This document shows positions 62,330 to 64,000 of a stretch of DNA of 64,000 nt, in pieces (position 1 is the first letter of the stretch; each line of letters opens with the position of its first letter). Source of the stretch: Nostoc sp. RI_552 (lineage in GTDB: Bacteria > Cyanobacteriota > Cyanobacteriia > Cyanobacteriales > Nostocaceae). The notes beneath the pieces are model-generated. The model was not told where the DNA came from. It did no database searches and worked only from the letters and a program-made list of their open reading frames with translations. The position numbers were made by a program, and so were the translations under genes. The stretch spans positions 62,001 to 126,000 of the forward strand of contig WGNO01000035.1 of NCBI GenBank assembly GCA_016124525.1, given 5' to 3'.

Positions 62330-63379
62330 TCAACCAGTATTAACAACATTACTAATAGACTGCAACATTTTTTCTCGCTTTTTCCTAGCAATTTCTTGTA
62401 AATCAACTGTTCTATCGGTTTCATCGACAATTTCACCGGTGATCACTTCCAGTACGTCTTCCAAGGTGATAACACCGGCCACATCGCCATATTCATCAAC
62501 TACTACAGCTAGATGTTCACGAGCCGCAATGAAGTTTTTCATTAATTTATCTGCCCGAATTATCTCCGGAACAAAGTGAACTTTGCGAGCTAAATTAGCA
62601 ATTTTTTCTTGATTTTTGCCTTCAACCATTGCAGTGAGTAAATTCTGCTTTAAGGCGAATCCAATTACTTGATCAATGGATTCATCAACTACTATGATTC
62701 GTGTATGTTGGGAGGAGATAATATCTTTTTTTGCTTCATCGAGAGTCAAGTTACCACGTAGATATGTTACCATGATGCGCGGTGTCATCAAATCTGCTGC
62801 TGTGACATCGTTTAATCTAAACACCCGTTGAATCATTTCGGCTTCATCGGTTTCAATAATCCCTTCTTGCTGACCAATGTTCGCCAGCAGCTTAATTTCA
62901 GCCTCATTAGTTGTTGGTCGTTTTTTGGTCTTAAAAAACCGCGCAGTCAAGTTTTCTATAATCCAAACTAAGGGTGTGAAAACAATAGAAAGTCCAGTAA
63001 CAGGTAAAGCCGTCAACATGGCGATTCGTTCAGAATAGCGCTCTCCCACTGTTTTAGGAATGATTTCTGCAAAGATGATAATTAAAAACGTAAACATTCC
63101 CGAAAAGATACCAAGCCAAGTATCTCCTAATACTTGACTAGCAATACTGCCTGTGACAATACTACCAACAATATTAAAAATATTGTTAATAATTACAATG
63201 GTTGCAATAGGTCGATTCATATTTTCCCGAATAGCCAAGAGTGCAAGGGCTGCGGGGTGATTTGATTGGGCTAATTGTCTAACTCTGACGGGAGAAACAG
63301 AAAATAAAGCTGTTTCTGTACTAGAACAAATCGCTGAACCTAAGATAACAACAAAAACAATTATCAGAAGCTGAAACAT
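62330..63379 (-). CDS. Hemolysin-type CNNM/CBS domain membrane protein
   Basis: A 349-residue protein. An N-terminal DUF21/CNNM transmembrane domain of about 170 residues has FAEIIPKTVGERYS and SSTETALFSVSPVRVRQL. Two CBS domains follow at about 200-320 (MTPRIMVTYLRGNLTLDEA, EHLAVVVDEYGDVAGVITLEDVLEVITGEI). Families of this architecture (CorC/YfjD/TlyC) act in magnesium or cobalt homeostasis. The C-terminal CorC-HlyC transporter-associated domain seems absent. The ATG at 63379 is chosen over a TTG four codons upstream. Confidence 0.87.
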   Translation of the reverse strand: MFQLLIIVFVVILGSAICSSTETALFSVSPVRVRQLAQSNHPAALALLAIRENMNRPIATIVIINNIFNIVGSIVTGSIASQVLGDTWLGIFSGMFTFLIIIFAEIIPKTVGERYSERIAMLTALPVTGLSIVFTPLVWIIENLTARFFKTKKRPTTNEAEIKLLANIGQQEGIIETDEAEMIQRVFRLNDVTAADLMTPRIMVTYLRGNLTLDEAKKDIISSQHTRIIVVDESIDQVIGFALKQNLLTAMVEGKNQEKIANLARKVHFVPEIIRADKLMKNFIAAREHLAVVVDEYGDVAGVITLEDVLEVITGEIVDETDRTVDLQEIARKKREKMLQSISNVVNTG

Positions 63380-63626
63380 ATAGGTTCCCAAATTTGGGAA
63401 GAAAATTTTGGGTTAGTACGGCTAAATGGAAGTTAAAAGTCAAAAATCAAAAGTCAAAAGAATCCTCTTGTCGATTGTTGAGTAGTTTTTTATGGTGGTT
63501 TACTTCCGCCGTCTTGCATTAGTGATAACAAAAATATACGATTATGCCATTTTAGCAATATCTGGGAACAAGCCACTAAAGCTATGCTTTAGAGGTATGT
63601 CAATTATTTTATTTATTCAATTCCTA

Positions 63627-64000
63627 TGCAGGAAATATTTCCCGGAGAAGTATTCGCCAACACTGTGGATTTCGACAAGGGCATTCGTCAACTTTTACCC
63701 CGATATGATGAAATGTTAGAGGCAATTACCCGATGTCTTTCTACCACAACTCGCCGGGTTTTAGAACTAGGCTGCGGCACAGGAGAACTGACTCTCAAAA
63801 TCTTCCAACGCTTTCCCCATGCCCAAATTATGAGTGTAGATTATTCACCGCGAATGTTAGAACATGCCTGTAAAAAAGTTACATCTGCTGGATATCGACA
63901 ACAGTGGACTGGTATACAAGCAGACTTTGGTGAATGGGCAGAAACTCCAGACAAGTTTGATATTGGTGGCGAATTTGATGCTTGTGTGTCATCTTTAGCC
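63627..64000 (+). CDS. Class I SAM-dependent methyltransferase (partial)
   Basis: The gene begins at ATG 63627 and is cut by the right edge after about 124 residues. The SAM-binding motif VLELGCGTGELTLKIF is at about residues 43-58, followed by IMSVDYSPRMLEHACKKV (motif post-I, acidic residue Asp). FDACVSSLA at the window edge corresponds to motif II. The amino-terminal YDEMLEAITR and overall layout resemble UbiE/Tam-like small-molecule methyltransferases. Substrate cannot be deduced. Confidence 0.85.

Overview
The window reads as chromosomal DNA of a filamentous, probably heterocyst-forming cyanobacterium (Nostocales: Nostoc/Anabaena/Nodularia-type). The evidence is an allophycocyanin operon whose core-membrane linker has four linker repeats, the split cyanobacterial atp operon with b and b' subunits, the nirA-nrtABCD-narB nitrate operon with a canonical NtcA promoter, carotenoid genes crtP-crtB, a PatD-like heterocyst-frequency protein, many GCGATCGC (HIP1) sites, and heptamer short tandem repeats between genes. 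Genus and species cannot be fixed from the sequence alone.

Layout. 1-6.2 kb: a truncated GH3/NagZ gene, a family 2 glycosyltransferase, crtP-crtB, tRNA-Ser(GCT) and an amino-acid-type binding lipoprotein. 6.2-11.7 kb, minus strand: a membrane protein, a putative outer-membrane barrel, a HEAT-repeat protein and ndhD. 11.7-21.3 kb: the nitrate assimilation operon. 21.3-25.7 kb: trxB, an alpha/beta-hydrolase-fold protein that seems to lack catalytic residues, an IS605-type right-end relic, a PsiE-family protein, the nitrate reductase factor narM, and a DJ-1/PfpI pseudogene with two nonsense codons. 26.2-32.6 kb: a block rich in signalling domains (FHA-PrsW protease, CHAT-FHA protein, PP2C phosphatase). 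32.8-34.1 kb: a tnpB unit bracketed by a 10-bp direct repeat. 34.3-40.7 kb, minus strand: atp1-atpB-atpE-b'-b-delta-alpha-gamma. 41-42.2 kb: a methyltransferase. 42.5-50.3 kb: a WD40-repeat gene followed by apcE-apcA-apcB-apcC. 50.6-52.3 kb: ftsW and a GNAT acetyltransferase. 53-56.8 kb: a low-GC island with a hypothetical gene, an actin-like (ParM-type) ATPase with an overlapping small partner gene, and a decayed IS701-type transposase. 57-64 kb: a double-ATPase oligopeptide ABC protein, patD-like, relA/spoT, a CBS-domain membrane protein and a truncated methyltransferase.

The most striking observation is at 42.5-45.0 kb. A 262-bp segment holding the upstream region, ribosome-binding site and first five codons of apcE is present twice, about 96% identical with no net indels. 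The extra copy drives a 12-repeat WD40 protein whose 126-bp repeats are nearly identical in DNA except at a few codons. Those codons vary in the way seen in hypervariable recognition WD40 proteins. This looks like a recognition-type beta-propeller that has captured a strong phycobilisome promoter. Other points of interest are the chromosomal ParM-like pair, the FHA/CHAT/PrsW/PP2C block, and RNA structures between apcB-apcC and between the atp delta and alpha genes.
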